From Marinomonas posidonica IVIA-Po-181 (GTDB lineage Bacteria; Pseudomonadota; Gammaproteobacteria; Pseudomonadales; Marinomonadaceae), in NCBI RefSeq assembly GCF_000214215.1, contig NC_015559.1, positions 372,001 to 436,000 on the forward strand: 64,000 bases of DNA, in the 5' to 3' direction. This document shows, one piece after another, positions 35,781-45,060 of this stretch. The position numbers were made by a program, and so were the translations under genes. Each line of letters starts with the position of its first letter. The first letter of the stretch is position 1. The notes beneath the pieces were generated by a model, which was given only the letters and a program-made list of their open reading frames with translations, ran no database searches and was not told the origin of the DNA.

Positions 35781-35805
35781 TTATGGCTTGGCAGTAAATC
35801 AACCT

Positions 35806-36135
35806 ATGATTTTTCTTGATCTCAATTTGCGCTTAGCGCAACTGTTACAACCTCACTTGCAAGATGTCTCTTTGGCGCTAGTCGCGACCTGTTTGGTGAT
35901 TTATGGCGACCGTATTAATGGGTATCTTAAGCGCATGGTGTCTTCGTGGATTTTTCTTGCTCGCATTGCGGCGTTTATTCTCATGTGTACGTTCGGCTAT
36001 GGTTTGTTAACTCTGTGGACTCAGCCATTGTTTTTGTGGGGAATTACACAGGTGGATTTAGTCTACCGACCTATTCTGATACTGGCGTGTTTTTGTGTAT
36101 TGGGCATTTTGGCCGAAAGAAAACGCCATTTGTGA
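35806..36135 (+). CDS. DUF3392 family membrane protein
   Basis: A 109-residue protein with about three hydrophobic segments. HLQDVSLALVATCLVIYGDR, then NGYLKRMV and a terminal GILAERKR match the DUF3392 pattern found in marine and other Gammaproteobacteria. Function unknown. The start is uncertain (TTG at 35788 or ATG at 35806); no clear ribosome binding site was seen for either. Probably co-transcribed with the preceding exported protein. Confidence 0.75.
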   Translation: MIFLDLNLRLAQLLQPHLQDVSLALVATCLVIYGDRINGYLKRMVSSWIFLARIAAFILMCTFGYGLLTLWTQPLFLWGITQVDLVYRPILILACFCVLGILAERKRHL

Positions 36136-36153
36136 AAATAATTGATGAAATTT

Positions 36154-36200
36154 CCTGTCTAATTTCGTTGCTAATTTACAACAAAATAGACAGGTTTTGC
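36154..36200 (+). terminator. Terminator-like inverted repeat after the DUF3392 gene
   Basis: The arms CCTGTCTA (36154-36161) and TAGACAGG (36187-36194) are perfect, with A/T pairs extending inward, followed by TTTTGC. The loop is long (about 25 bases), so termination is probable rather than certain. The rest of the gap to 36395 should hold the gap promoter. Confidence 0.6.
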
Positions 36201-36395
36201 TGATTTTTCCATTCAACGCTTCGCTTCTGTAGTAAAGTTTCTAACTCTTCTTTTATATTTCGTTATTTCTATAAAATAACCCTCTAAATTACGGATTTTA
36301 AAGACTTTTCGTAGTCTTCTTACAATTTGTTTTTGCTCAAAACAGGCGGTAGACTGCGCCCATATTGATACGATAGCGTCATTTGGGAGCACAGC

Positions 36396-37769
36396 ATGAC
36401 AAGCACTTGGTTACAATCTCTCTCGCAAGTAGAATCCATGATTCCACTTCTTGGTAAACTTGGCCGTGAAAAATCCATCAAGGTTCAGCTAGCGGGTAAT
36501 ACCCTAATGGCGGATTCTGTGACGGGTTTGATGGCCACTTTTGATCAACATCCTGAGTTAGATCTAGGGCAAGTTTATGGCGTGTTAGAAGAATTGTATG
36601 CAAGCGAACTGGCTCAGACTTGTGTTGAACTAGAGGACTTGTTAGCACAAGCTGATTTAACGTCAATGCTGGCGGCTCAACCTTCTGATGGTTCTGAAGT
36701 GCCTGTGGTGCTATATGGCTTTGGCCGCATTGGCCGTTTGTTAGCACGTCGCATGTGCGCGCTTGGACACACGACGCCAGGTATGAAATTGGCGGCGATT
36801 GTCGTACGTAACGCTGGAGCAAATGATTTGGCTAAGCGTGCCAGTTTGCTTAAGTATGATTCGGTTCACGGTGCATACGATGGTATTGTAAAAGTTGATG
36901 AGGCGAACCAAGTCTTAATGATTAATGGCAATGCCGTTCAAATCATTTACGCATCAGATCCGGCTGAAGTTGATTACTCTGCCTACAATATTGAAAAAGC
37001 CTTGTTGGTTGATAACACAGGTCGTTGGCGCGATCACGACGGTTTAAGTGTGCATTTGAACCGTCCTGGTATTGAGCGTGTTGTGCTAACGGCTCCTGGT
37101 AAATCAATGAAGAATGTTGTGTTTGGTGTGAATGACTCTGATCTAACTGCAGAAGATCAGATTGTATCCGCCGCGTCGTGTACCACCAATGCGATTACAC
37201 CAATACTGTCTGTGCTTGAAGAAAAATTTGGCATTGAATCTGGTCATGTTGAAACCGTACATGCCTACACCAATGACCAAAATCTAATAGATAATATTCA
37301 TAAAGGTGATCGTCGTGGACGTGCGGCTGGTATGAATATGGTGATGACAGAAACGGGGGCGGCGAAAGCCGTGTCAAAAGCCATTCCTTCTTTAGAAGGA
37401 AAGCTCAGTGGCAGTGCGATCCGTGTTCCTGTTATTAATGTGTCTATTGCTGTGTTGAGTTTGAATCTAAAAGCGGGCACCTCGGTTGATGAGATTAATG
37501 CATTATTAAAAGCTGCGTCTAATAGTGCCGAGTTAGCGGGCCAAATTGGTTTCAGTGAAGAAGCCGATGCGGTAAGTTCTGACTTCATTGGCTCTCAACA
37601 GGCGGGTATTTTGGATTCTTTGTCTACCAAGGTGCGTGGCAACCAAGCGACCTTATACGTATGGTACGACAATGAATACGGCTACAGTTGCCAAGTGGTA
37701 AGACTGATGGAAAAATTGGCTTTAGGCCAGTTTTCAAAAGCTCAGTTGTTGGAAGATCAAGCTGCCTAA
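36396..37769 (+). CDS. gap: Glyceraldehyde-3-phosphate dehydrogenase, long form
   Basis: A 457-residue enzyme. The NAD-binding GFGRIGRLLARRM starts only at about residue 108; the catalytic SAASCTTNAITP, HAYTNDQNLIDN and YVWYDNEYGYS are intact. The first 100 residues are an extra helical domain seen in the long GAPDH of Pseudomonas and related bacteria, whose role is not clear (a gluconeogenic role has been suggested for related enzymes). It oxidises or reforms glyceraldehyde 3-phosphate in central carbon metabolism. Stand-alone gene with its own terminator. Confidence 0.93.
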   Translation: MTSTWLQSLSQVESMIPLLGKLGREKSIKVQLAGNTLMADSVTGLMATFDQHPELDLGQVYGVLEELYASELAQTCVELEDLLAQADLTSMLAAQPSDGSEVPVVLYGFGRIGRLLARRMCALGHTTPGMKLAAIVVRNAGANDLAKRASLLKYDSVHGAYDGIVKVDEANQVLMINGNAVQIIYASDPAEVDYSAYNIEKALLVDNTGRWRDHDGLSVHLNRPGIERVVLTAPGKSMKNVVFGVNDSDLTAEDQIVSAASCTTNAITPILSVLEEKFGIESGHVETVHAYTNDQNLIDNIHKGDRRGRAAGMNMVMTETGAAKAVSKAIPSLEGKLSGSAIRVPVINVSIAVLSLNLKAGTSVDEINALLKAASNSAELAGQIGFSEEADAVSSDFIGSQQAGILDSLSTKVRGNQATLYVWYDNEYGYSCQVVRLMEKLALGQFSKAQLLEDQAA

Positions 37770-37801
37770 TGATGGGTTGATTGATCATTAGGCATGAATG
37801 A

Positions 37802-37829
37802 AGCGATGACAAAGGTCATCGCTTTTTTT
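37802..37829 (+). terminator. gap terminator
   Basis: Stem AGCGATGAC/GTCATCGCT with loop AAAG, followed by a run of seven T. Confidence 0.93.
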
Positions 37830-37854
37830 GTTTTTGTCGGTTGTGAATAAGCAT

Positions 37855-38028
37855 AAAAAAAGCCGGACATAGGTCCGGCTTAAATAAAAGTAACTAGCAG
37901 CTTGAATAACATCATCCTGTGGGAATGCTGATATTCACCTAAGACACGACTGTGGGAGCATGCCTTAGGCTTCATACAGTTAGGGCTGTATTAACACTCT
38001 TTAGATCATATAAAAACCCAAAGATATG
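37855..38028 (-). ncRNA. Candidate small RNA divergent from a GcvA-like LysR gene
   Basis: A strong terminator on the minus strand (stem AAGCCGGACC / TCCGGCTT, then seven T, 37855-37881) has no coding gene upstream of it. A good sigma-70-like promoter on the same strand lies at 38035-38062. Together they define a transcript of about 170 bases in a gap without open frames. It contains several short GGGA/AGGA stretches but not the G/U-rich seed of GcvB. Identity unknown; existence is inferred from promoter plus terminator. Confidence 0.55.
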
Positions 38029-38034
38029 ATGGTC

Positions 38035-38062
38035 ATTTTAGTGGAATTTGGTTGACTGACAA
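38035..38062 (-). promoter_or_regulatory. Sigma-70-like promoter of the candidate small RNA
   Basis: On the minus strand TTGTCA (38062-38057) and TAAAAT (38040-38035) are separated by 16 bases; each matches 5 of 6 consensus positions. Transcription would begin near 38028. Confidence 0.6.
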
Positions 38063-38154
38063 ACGATATAAATTAGGTTTTAGCATTAGTGTGGCTAATG
38101 CTAAAATGATTTTTATATTGTCTGTTTAGTGTTTCTTTTTAAGGATGAGCCAAG

Positions 38155-39102
38155 ATGAAAGTTATGCCGTTAACTGGGTTGAATACCTTCTCCGTTGCTG
38201 CCCGTCATTTGAGTTTTACTAAGGCGGCAGAGGAATTGCATCTCACTCAAGGGGCGGTAAGCCAGCAAATTCGTCAATTAGAAGATCGCTTGAACTTAGG
38301 GTTATTTACACGCCATCATAGGCGTCTTGAATTGACCGTTGCGGGGGCCAGGTTGGCGGTCCAATTAAATCATAGCTTCAATGAAATAGGTCGCTTGATT
38401 AGTGATTTACAAGAAGAAGAAAGCTCCAACATTCTTACTGTCTCTGTCATGCCTTCCTTTGCAACAAAGTGGTTGATTCCTCGTCTTGGTAGCCTGCAAG
38501 AAACCTATCCAGATTTGCAATTGCGTATTCAGGCGAATGATCGAGAAGTGAGCTTTCAACGTGACCGTATTGATGTGGCCATTGTCCATAGCTATGTGCA
38601 CAAGACTAAGAGTCACTTGGTCCCTTTGATGAAAGATAAAGTGTTCCCGGTTTGCAGTCCGGCTTTTTTAGCGCAAAAAGCGTTAACGCATGCCGATCAA
38701 TTAGCCAATGTCCCTTTATTGAACGACGATTCAGAATGGCGTTTTTCCAGTCCCTATGCTGAGTGGGAGCGCTGGTTGCAGCTGGCGAATGCAAAGGGTG
38801 TTAAACCGTCCCGAGGGATCAGCTTTAACCGTGGCGATTTGGCAGTGCAAGCGGCCATTGCAGGACAAGGTGTGGCGCTTGGCAGAACCCCTTTGGTGAT
38901 GGATGACATTCAGCAAGGCCGTTTAGTGAAGCCGTTTGAGGATACTTTGGATGAAAGCCATGCTTATGTGTTTGCTTGTCCAGAAGCGCAATATCAAAGG
39001 GAGCCTGTTCAGCAATTGCTGAAATGGCTGGTGGCGGAGTGTTATCGATATTCGCCAGACGATGCGTTAACTAAGCCTGAAGCGTTAGAGGCTACTGGTT
39101 GA
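38155..39102 (+). CDS. LysR-type regulator, GcvA-like
   Basis: A 315-residue transcription factor. The N-terminal winged helix (LNTFSVAARHLSFTKAAEEL, HLTQGAVSQQIRQLEDRLNL) is followed by a substrate-binding domain with MPSFATKWLIPRLG and GQGVALGRTPLV, as in the GcvA/ampR group. In enterics GcvA controls glycine cleavage and the GcvB small RNA; here the divergent candidate sRNA makes a similar pair conceivable, but no gcv genes are present. AAGGA precedes the ATG. Its stop overlaps the TSUP permease stop by 11 bases. Confidence 0.88.
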   Translation: MKVMPLTGLNTFSVAARHLSFTKAAEELHLTQGAVSQQIRQLEDRLNLGLFTRHHRRLELTVAGARLAVQLNHSFNEIGRLISDLQEEESSNILTVSVMPSFATKWLIPRLGSLQETYPDLQLRIQANDREVSFQRDRIDVAIVHSYVHKTKSHLVPLMKDKVFPVCSPAFLAQKALTHADQLANVPLLNDDSEWRFSSPYAEWERWLQLANAKGVKPSRGISFNRGDLAVQAAIAGQGVALGRTPLVMDDIQQGRLVKPFEDTLDESHAYVFACPEAQYQREPVQQLLKWLVAECYRYSPDDALTKPEALEATG

Positions 39103-39862
39103 TCAGTAACTTCACGGAAATGGCTAAACACATGATAATGACCATAGGGCGGATTAATTTAGTGCCTTTTGTGATTACTAAGCGTGAACCAACTTGTGCC
39201 CCAAACCATTGTCCTAATCCCATCACAATACCCAATGTCCACATAATATGACCACTGAAGGTGAACACCAGCAAGGAAGACACATTGCTGGTGGCGTTTA
39301 GGATTTTAGTGTGGGCTGTCGCTGACACTAGGGTTAAACCCATCAGGCAAAGATAAGCGGTAGAGAAAAAGGCGCCTGTGCCTGGACCAATCAAACCATC
39401 ATAAAAGCCAATGCTGGTGCCGATAATGAGGGCAAACTGAAGGTGGCTTAAGGAAAATTTGCTGGCAATATAGGGCTGAACTTTCGGCAGAAAGAAGAAA
39501 AAAACCGCAACGGCAATTAGAATGATTGGCACGGCTTTGAGCAGCAAGCTGCTATCCAGATAAGACACCAACAAGGTCCCGAGCACAGCGCCGATGGCCG
39601 TCATGATAATGGCTGGTCGCATTTGCTTAAGATCAACCTGGCCTTTTTTAATAAAGTGATAGGATGCCGATAACGTACCAGCACAGCCCTGTAATTTGTT
39701 GGTGGCCAAGGCTTGTGCGGGAGAAAGCCCGGCGGCCAGTAACACAGGTACAGTAATCAAGCCGCCACCGCCGGCAATCGCGTCAATGGCGCCAGCAATA
39801 AATGCAGTGGCGAACAATGCCAAATAGACCCAAATTGATAAGTCGAACAGCATGATATCCAT
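39092..39862 (-). CDS. TauE/SafE (TSUP) family anion permease
   Basis: A 256-residue membrane protein with about eight helices and the two family repeats (GAIDAIAGGGGLITVPVLLA and GFYDGLIGPGTGAFFSTAYL). TSUP proteins export or import sulfite, sulfoacetate and similar anions; the substrate is not evident. The ATG at 39862 has GGAAG upstream and is preferred over the one at 39877. Convergent with the LysR gene (11-base overlap). Confidence 0.88.
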   Translation of the reverse strand: MDIMLFDLSIWVYLALFATAFIAGAIDAIAGGGGLITVPVLLAAGLSPAQALATNKLQGCAGTLSASYHFIKKGQVDLKQMRPAIIMTAIGAVLGTLLVSYLDSSLLLKAVPIILIAVAVFFFFLPKVQPYIASKFSLSHLQFALIIGTSIGFYDGLIGPGTGAFFSTAYLCLMGLTLVSATAHTKILNATSNVSSLLVFTFSGHIMWTLGIVMGLGQWFGAQVGSRLVITKGTKLIRPMVIIMCLAISVKLLINQ

Positions 39863-39917
39863 ATGGCTGGCTTCCATTGTCGGCGGTAAAGAATGTTTAA
39901 GGGGGGCTTAGTAAAGC

Positions 39918-39952
39918 AAAAAAAGCCCACCTAGACAATGGACTAGGCAGGC
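39918..39952 (-). terminator. glpD terminator
   Basis: On the minus strand GCCTGCCTAG and CTAGGTGGGC form an imperfect stem around a loop, followed by seven T. It lies 24 bases after the glpD stop. Confidence 0.8.
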
Positions 39953-39975
39953 AAACGTACAGAAGAGATAGCCGA

Positions 39976-41460
39976 TTAAAGCCGAGATTGAAGGTACTCT
40001 TCTAGAGCAATGACCTCTTTTTCTGAAAGCTCCAAGCCTAGCTTGGTTCGGCGCCATAGAATGTCTTCGGCAGTACGCGCCCATTCTTCGTTAATCAGAT
40101 AGTCCACTTCGGCTTGATAAAGTTCATGACCAAAGTGCTGACCTAGATCCTCTTGTGAAGAAACGTTTGCGAGTACTCGCTTTGTTCGGTTGCCATAACT
40201 ATTGGCGAAGCGATGAGCTAGATGTGCTCCAATAAAAGGATAGTCTTGTTGTAGCTTCATACTGAAGGCGTCCAATGACATACCTAAATCCCCACCTGGT
40301 AATGACTTGCTATGAGTCCACTCATCCCCCATGTTGGTGTAATAAGGTGCGAGCTTACGCATTGCGGATAATGCCAGTTTTCGATAAGTGGTGATCTTGC
40401 CACCAAAGATGCTAAGCAATGGGGCACCCAAATCATCATCCAGATGCAGGGTGTAATCGCGCGTCACCGCAGACGGATCCGACGACTCATCCTCAAGTAA
40501 CGGACGTACACCAGAATAGCTCCAGACAACATCGGCTGGCGATAAGGCTTGTTTAAAGTGGTCATTAGCGACTTGTAGGATGTAGTTCGTTTCGTCTTCT
40601 GAAATGGCCACATCGTTTGGATCGCCTTGGTATTCGACATCTGTTGTGCCAAGCAATGTGTAGTCTTCACGATAAGGAATGGCGAAAACAATGCGCTTGT
40701 CTGTGTTTTGCATGATAAACGCATTTGAGTGTTGATACAGCTTTGGCACAACAATGTGACTGCCTTTAATCATCCGAATGCCGTAAGGTGCCTTGCGTTC
40801 CACCTGGGTTTCAATGAACGAAGACACCCAAGGACCTGCGGCGTTGACTAAGCCGTTTGCGGTGATTTCCGTTGTCTCATTTGTAGTATCATCGGTTAGA
40901 AGGATTTGCCATTTGCCATCCACCCTTTTTGCGGATGAGCAACGAGTTCGAGCAAAAATAGACGCACCATTTTGTTGTGCGCTGAGAGCGTTAGTCACCA
41001 CTAAACGAGCGTCGTCTACCCAACAGTCTGAGTATTCAAAGCCTTGTTTTATATCGTCTTTTAAGGGGCTGTCTGAACCATATTTTACCCCTTTAGAGCC
41101 TGGTAAGGTTTCTCGTTTACCCAAGGTGTCATATAAAAACATGCCAATTCGAATCAGCCATGCTGGGCGTAGGTGTGGACGGTGTGGCATTTGAAAGCGC
41201 ATTGGGGTGACCAGATGTGGCGCTACTTTCAATAACACTTCACGTTCGTTTAGAGCTTCTTTGACAAGACGAAATTCGTAATGTTCTAGATAACGTAATC
41301 CACCATGAATGAGCTTACTACTGGATGAAGAGGTGGCGTGTGCAAGATCTCCCATTTCACACAGGCCAACGGATAATCCACGTCCAGCGGCGTCTGCCGC
41401 AATGCCTGTACCGTTGATGCCGCCGCCCACAACAAATAGGTCAAAGTGTGCCTGATTCAT
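39976..41460 (-). CDS. glpD: Aerobic glycerol-3-phosphate dehydrogenase
   Basis: A 494-residue FAD enzyme that oxidises glycerol 3-phosphate to dihydroxyacetone phosphate at the inner membrane and feeds the quinone pool. FAD-binding VVGGGINGTGIAADAAGRGL, then HGGLRYLEHYEFRLVKEAL and GGKITTYRKLA are typical. The ATG at 41460 has GAGG seven bases upstream; longer in-frame starts to 41505 would run through the GlpR operator. Divided from glpR by a 166-base gap holding that operator. Confidence 0.96.
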   Translation of the reverse strand: MNQAHFDLFVVGGGINGTGIAADAAGRGLSVGLCEMGDLAHATSSSSSKLIHGGLRYLEHYEFRLVKEALNEREVLLKVAPHLVTPMRFQMPHRPHLRPAWLIRIGMFLYDTLGKRETLPGSKGVKYGSDSPLKDDIKQGFEYSDCWVDDARLVVTNALSAQQNGASIFARTRCSSAKRVDGKWQILLTDDTTNETTEITANGLVNAAGPWVSSFIETQVERKAPYGIRMIKGSHIVVPKLYQHSNAFIMQNTDKRIVFAIPYREDYTLLGTTDVEYQGDPNDVAISEDETNYILQVANDHFKQALSPADVVWSYSGVRPLLEDESSDPSAVTRDYTLHLDDDLGAPLLSIFGGKITTYRKLALSAMRKLAPYYTNMGDEWTHSKSLPGGDLGMSLDAFSMKLQQDYPFIGAHLAHRFANSYGNRTKRVLANVSSQEDLGQHFGHELYQAEVDYLINEEWARTAEDILWRRTKLGLELSEKEVIALEEYLQSRL

Positions 41461-41487
41461 GATTAGCCTCATATTCGAAAGTTTATC

Positions 41488-41505
41488 ATGTTCGAAAACG
41501 AACAT
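41488..41505 (-). promoter_or_regulatory. GlpR operator upstream of glpD
   Basis: ATGTTCGAAAACGAACAT is a perfect inverted repeat (ATGTTCG / CGAACAT around AAAA, sharing inner bases) and matches the E. coli GlpR operator consensus almost exactly. It ends 28 bases before glpD; repression is released by glycerol 3-phosphate. Confidence 0.85.
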
Positions 41506-41626
41506 TTATTTTCGATACTAAACCTAGGGAGGCGGAATATCAAGCCTGAAAATGTGAATATTTAGTGACCATCAAAAGGATGGTCACTAAAGCATGAGCG
41601 GGAGCAGAAAATAGAGAGTTGAAGAA

Positions 41627-42400
41627 TCAGTGCTTTGGTGTGCAAAGTTCGAGCTGAACCTTGTGTTCTTTCATGAGTTTAATGATGGCTTTTGGTGGTT
41701 GCTCATCGGTAAAGATACGATCGACTTGGGTGATATTTCCCAATCTAACCACCGCATTACGACCAAATTTTTCGCTGTCTGCGGCTAAAAAAACGTTTCT
41801 AGAGTTGGAAATGATACTTTGCGCTACCCGTACTTCTTGATAATCATAGTCGAGTAATGAGCCATCATGTGGGTCAATCCCACTGATTCCTACTATGCCA
41901 AAGTCGACGCGAAATTGGTTAATGAAATCTATGGTTGCTTCACCCATGACGCCGCCATCGCGGGATCGTACTGTGCCGCCCGCAATGATAACGTTAAAGT
42001 CTTCCTTGCTGCTGAGAATGGTCGCAACATTGAGATTGTTGGTAATTACCTGCAGGCCATGATGATTGAGAAGCGCTCGGGCGACGGTTTCGGTGGTGGT
42101 CCCTATGTTGATAAACAAGGAGGCATTATTAGGGATTTCAGCGGCAATGCGTTTGGCGATTTGTTCTTTCGCGCCCAGTTGTAAGATTTGTCGTGTTGCA
42201 TAGGCGACATTAGTCGTACTGGAATCGTAACTTGCGCCACCATGGTGACGGCGTACTTGTCCTGCTTTTGCCAGTTCATTGATGTCACGTCGAATGGTTT
42301 GTGGTGTGACGGAAAATTGAGTGGCCAGTTCATCAATGGATGCATAGCCTTTGTCTTTTACTAACGCGACGATCTTGTCTTGGCGAGAAAGCTGCCCCAT
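41627..42400 (-). CDS. glpR: DeoR-family glycerol-3-phosphate regulon repressor
   Basis: A 257-residue repressor. HTH at the N-terminus ([37 protein letters not shown]) and the sugar-phosphate domain with [17 protein letters not shown] and [13 protein letters not shown]. The ATG at 42400 fits the family start; a GTG at 42421 is an alternative. It is located between glpD (same strand) and glpK (divergent), with operators for both. Confidence 0.94.
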   Translation of the reverse strand: MGQLSRQDKIVALVKDKGYASIDELATQFSVTPQTIRRDINELAKAGQVRRHHGGASYDSSTTNVAYATRQILQLGAKEQIAKRIAAEIPNNASLFINIGTTTETVARALLNHHGLQVITNNLNVATILSSKEDFNVIIAGGTVRSRDGGVMGEATIDFINQFRVDFGIVGISGIDPHDGSLLDYDYQEVRVAQSIISNSRNVFLAADSEKFGRNAVVRLGNITQVDRIFTDEQPPKAIIKLMKEHKVQLELCTPKH

Positions 42401-42464
42401 ACCGTTTTTTTCTCCTCTCACAGGTTACTCTTGCTAAAGGAGTCCCCATTGGTTTTTAATATAG

Positions 42465-42484
42465 AATATTCGAATTTGAATATT
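42465..42484 (+). promoter_or_regulatory. Probable GlpR operator upstream of glpK
   Basis: AATATTCGAATTTGAATATT has perfect arms (AATATTC and GAATATT) and a TTCGAA core similar to the glpD operator. It lies between the divergent glpR and glpK genes, 71 bases before glpK. Confidence 0.65.
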
Positions 42485-42554
42485 AATTTTCAAAAAACAA
42501 AACAACAATTAAGTTGCTTATCGAAAGTGACTGATATCTCAAAGAGACTCTACC

Positions 42555-44039
42555 ATGACTCATTATATTCTTGCGATCGATCAAGGTACCACCAGTTCAC
42601 GCGCCATTGTATTCGATGAAAAAGCGAACCGTATTGGCCAGTCTCAGCAAGAATTTCCTCAAATCTTTCCTAATGATGGTTGGGTAGAGCATGACCCAGA
42701 AGCCATTTGGTCTTCAACCCTAGCCGTTTGTCAATCTGTGCTTAAGGATACAGGCATCGCCGCGCAAGAGATAGCCAGTGTCGGTATCACCAATCAAAGG
42801 GAAACCACCATTCTTTGGGACATAACGACCGGCAAGCCTGTTTACAATGCCATCGTTTGGCAGGATCGACGCACCAGTGTTTATTGTCAATCTTTGGTTG
42901 ATCAAGGTTGGGCGAACAAGGTTCAAGAAAAAACGGGATTGTTGATCGACCCATATTTTTCGGCCACTAAGATACGTTGGGTGTTGGAGAATGTTGAAGG
43001 GGCGAAACAAAAAGCACAGGCAGGTCAATTGGCGTTTGGTACGGTAGACAGCTATTTGCTTTGGCATTTGACAAAAGGGCAATCCCATAAGACGGATGCA
43101 ACCAATGCGGCTCGGACGATGGCGTTCAACATTCATCAGCAAGAATGGGATCAAGAACTGATAGCGTTGTTTGGCATTGAGGACGTGATTTTTCCTGAAG
43201 TGATGGATTGCAGCGCTGATTTTGGTGACATTGATGCACAGTGGCTAGGTGCCAGTATTCCTGTGAATGGGGTTGCAGGAGATCAACAAGCTGCCCTAGT
43301 TGGTCAGGCGTGCTTTACACCAGGCATGGTGAAAAGCACCTATGGGACTGGCTGCTTTATGATCCTTAATACAGGTGAGCAAGCACTTAAATCGGAACAC
43401 AAGCTACTCACTACGGTGGGGTATCGCCTTAATGGAAAAGTGACTTATGCGCTAGAAGGTAGCATTTTCGTTGCTGGTGCGGCGATCCAGTGGTTGCGCG
43501 ATGGTCTAAAACTGTTCAGTGATGCCAAAGAAACGCAAAATTTGGCGCAAAAAGCGTTGAACGATGATTCGGTTTATTTGGTGCCTGCCTTTACGGGCTT
43601 GGGTGCCCCTTACTGGGATCCTGATGCGCGTGGTGCCATGATAGGTTTGACTCGTGATACCAGCGTAGAAGACATTGTTAGTGCTGGTTTGCGATCTGTG
43701 TGCTATCAAACGCGAGATCTGGTGGATGCAATGGCACAAGACGGAGCCAATTTCCGTTTCCTGCGGGTGGATGGTGGTATGGTCGTTAATGATATTATGG
43801 TGCAATTTCTAAGTGATTTGTTAGACGTCACCGTAGAGCGACCTTGTGTCACAGAAACCACAGCGTTGGGTGTGGCGTTTTTGGCCGGTATGAAGGTTGG
43901 AATTTATCAATCTCTAGAGGAAATTAGTCATTTGTGGGAAGCCGATAAAACCTTCCAGCCAGAAATGGATAAGGCTGCAGGCGATACTTTGTATAAGGGC
44001 TGGCAGAAGGCGGTGAACCGAGTTCGAACCAAGACTTAA
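42555..44039 (+). CDS. glpK: Glycerol kinase
   Basis: A 494-residue FGGY-family kinase that makes glycerol 3-phosphate from glycerol and [48 protein letters not shown] and [19 protein letters not shown] are the family motifs. Length is normal. Divergent from glpR; no glycerol channel (glpF) gene was found in the window. Confidence 0.97.
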   Translation: MTHYILAIDQGTTSSRAIVFDEKANRIGQSQQEFPQIFPNDGWVEHDPEAIWSSTLAVCQSVLKDTGIAAQEIASVGITNQRETTILWDITTGKPVYNAIVWQDRRTSVYCQSLVDQGWANKVQEKTGLLIDPYFSATKIRWVLENVEGAKQKAQAGQLAFGTVDSYLLWHLTKGQSHKTDATNAARTMAFNIHQQEWDQELIALFGIEDVIFPEVMDCSADFGDIDAQWLGASIPVNGVAGDQQAALVGQACFTPGMVKSTYGTGCFMILNTGEQALKSEHKLLTTVGYRLNGKVTYALEGSIFVAGAAIQWLRDGLKLFSDAKETQNLAQKALNDDSVYLVPAFTGLGAPYWDPDARGAMIGLTRDTSVEDIVSAGLRSVCYQTRDLVDAMAQDGANFRFLRVDGGMVVNDIMVQFLSDLLDVTVERPCVTETTALGVAFLAGMKVGIYQSLEEISHLWEADKTFQPEMDKAAGDTLYKGWQKAVNRVRTKT

Positions 44040-44134
44040 TGTATTGTTTACGTTTTTCTACAAGTGTGCCCTTGTGTCACGCCATAATTATGGCTAACTT
44101 AAAGGAATTATAAGTTTTAGAAAGGTTTTTTGTG

Positions 44135-44434
44135 ATGTCGAAACAGTTTGCCGAAGTGCAACAAGATGATTTTATGAAGTTCGGTGGAGAACGTCCTAGC
44201 TATTTGCAAATAGAAGATGCCTTAATGGCACTGGGCGGACATGGAGTGGCTGGAAATAATTTTAAAAATGATATGGTTAAGTTGGCGGGTTGGACAGGTG
44301 GTGCGTTGACTACCTACGCTCAACGAGCTGAAGTGGCACAAAATGCCTTTAATCGTATTCGAGTAATCTTACCGAGAGTGAAAACAGCGGACGAGCTGAA
44401 AGCTAAATTGCAAGCAGCCGTAGCAGCAGAATAA
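44135..44434 (+). CDS. Small hypothetical protein
   Basis: A 99-residue soluble protein (FMKFGGERPSYLQIEDALMA, then LPRVKTADELKAKLQAAVAAE in parts). No family recognised. AAAGG lies before the GTG-ATG pair at 44132-44135 and a strong terminator follows, which supports a real single-gene unit. Not obviously related to glycerol metabolism. Confidence 0.65.
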   Translation: MSKQFAEVQQDDFMKFGGERPSYLQIEDALMALGGHGVAGNNFKNDMVKLAGWTGGALTTYAQRAEVAQNAFNRIRVILPRVKTADELKAKLQAAVAAE

Positions 44435-44459
44435 ATCTCGGCTTTTGCTGAGAGGATAA

Positions 44460-44498
44460 AAAATGGCTTTACAGAGTAACTGTGAGGCCATTTTTTTT
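44460..44498 (+). terminator. Terminator of the 99-residue gene
   Basis: Stem AAAATGGC/GCCATTTT with an inner ACAG/CTGT pairing, ending in eight T. Confidence 0.88.
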
Positions 44499-44521
44499 AC
44501 CCCTGACTAACTGTGTGAATG

Positions 44522-45037
44522 TTATTCAGCATCCGCGATTTGACGGATGTTGTATTCTTCATCAATAATTCGACCAATCACATTATCACCCACTAGATGA
44601 TGGGCGTAATGCATGTGTAGGCAACGAACTTGATCCCAGTTGGCGATGCCGCCGATGCCCAATTTATCGAATAAAGGCTTAAAGCCTTTCTCTTCAATGA
44701 TCGCCTTGTGCTCGTCACTCATTACTTGCCAACGTCGGGTGACATAGTCTTGATGTGAGGCATGATGAGCTTCTCGTAATGTCTCGTCTTCCTTGATTCT
44801 TTGCTCAAGCTGTTTTACAACGCCTTGGCTTTCTATTTTGGCAAGTGCCTTATCGATGGCTTTGCTGGAAAGCCAGTATAAGGTGGGAAAAGGCTGGTCG
44901 AAAACCCAGGTTTCCATTTCAAGCACTTGTGGTGTGCCATTGGGAGAAGAATGGGCAATCGCATTGATGCCACTTGGCGTACGGCCAAGTTGAGCTGTGA
45001 TGATTTCAATATCAGCTTGGGAAAGTGTTGCAGTCAT
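44522..45037 (-). CDS. DUF501 family protein
   Basis: A 171-residue cytoplasmic protein matching DUF501: an N-terminal QLGRTPSGINAIAH, then FPTLYWLSSKAIDKALAKIE and the C-terminal LHMHYAHHLVGDNVIGRIID with several histidines. Function unknown. The ATG at 45037 avoids overlap with the upstream PilZ-like gene, which ends at 45061; a longer frame reaching 45106 does overlap. Confidence 0.8.
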   Translation of the reverse strand: MTATLSQADIEIITAQLGRTPSGINAIAHSSPNGTPQVLEMETWVFDQPFPTLYWLSSKAIDKALAKIESQGVVKQLEQRIKEDETLREAHHASHQDYVTRRWQVMSDEHKAIIEEKGFKPLFDKLGIGGIANWDQVRCLHMHYAHHLVGDNVIGRIIDEEYNIRQIADAE

Positions 45038-45060
45038 AATGTGGTTCGTATTGGCTGAGG

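Noticed and set aside
37855..38028. A true GcvB small RNA
   Set aside because: Position fits, but the characteristic G/U-rich seed is absent, so only a generic sRNA candidate is reported.
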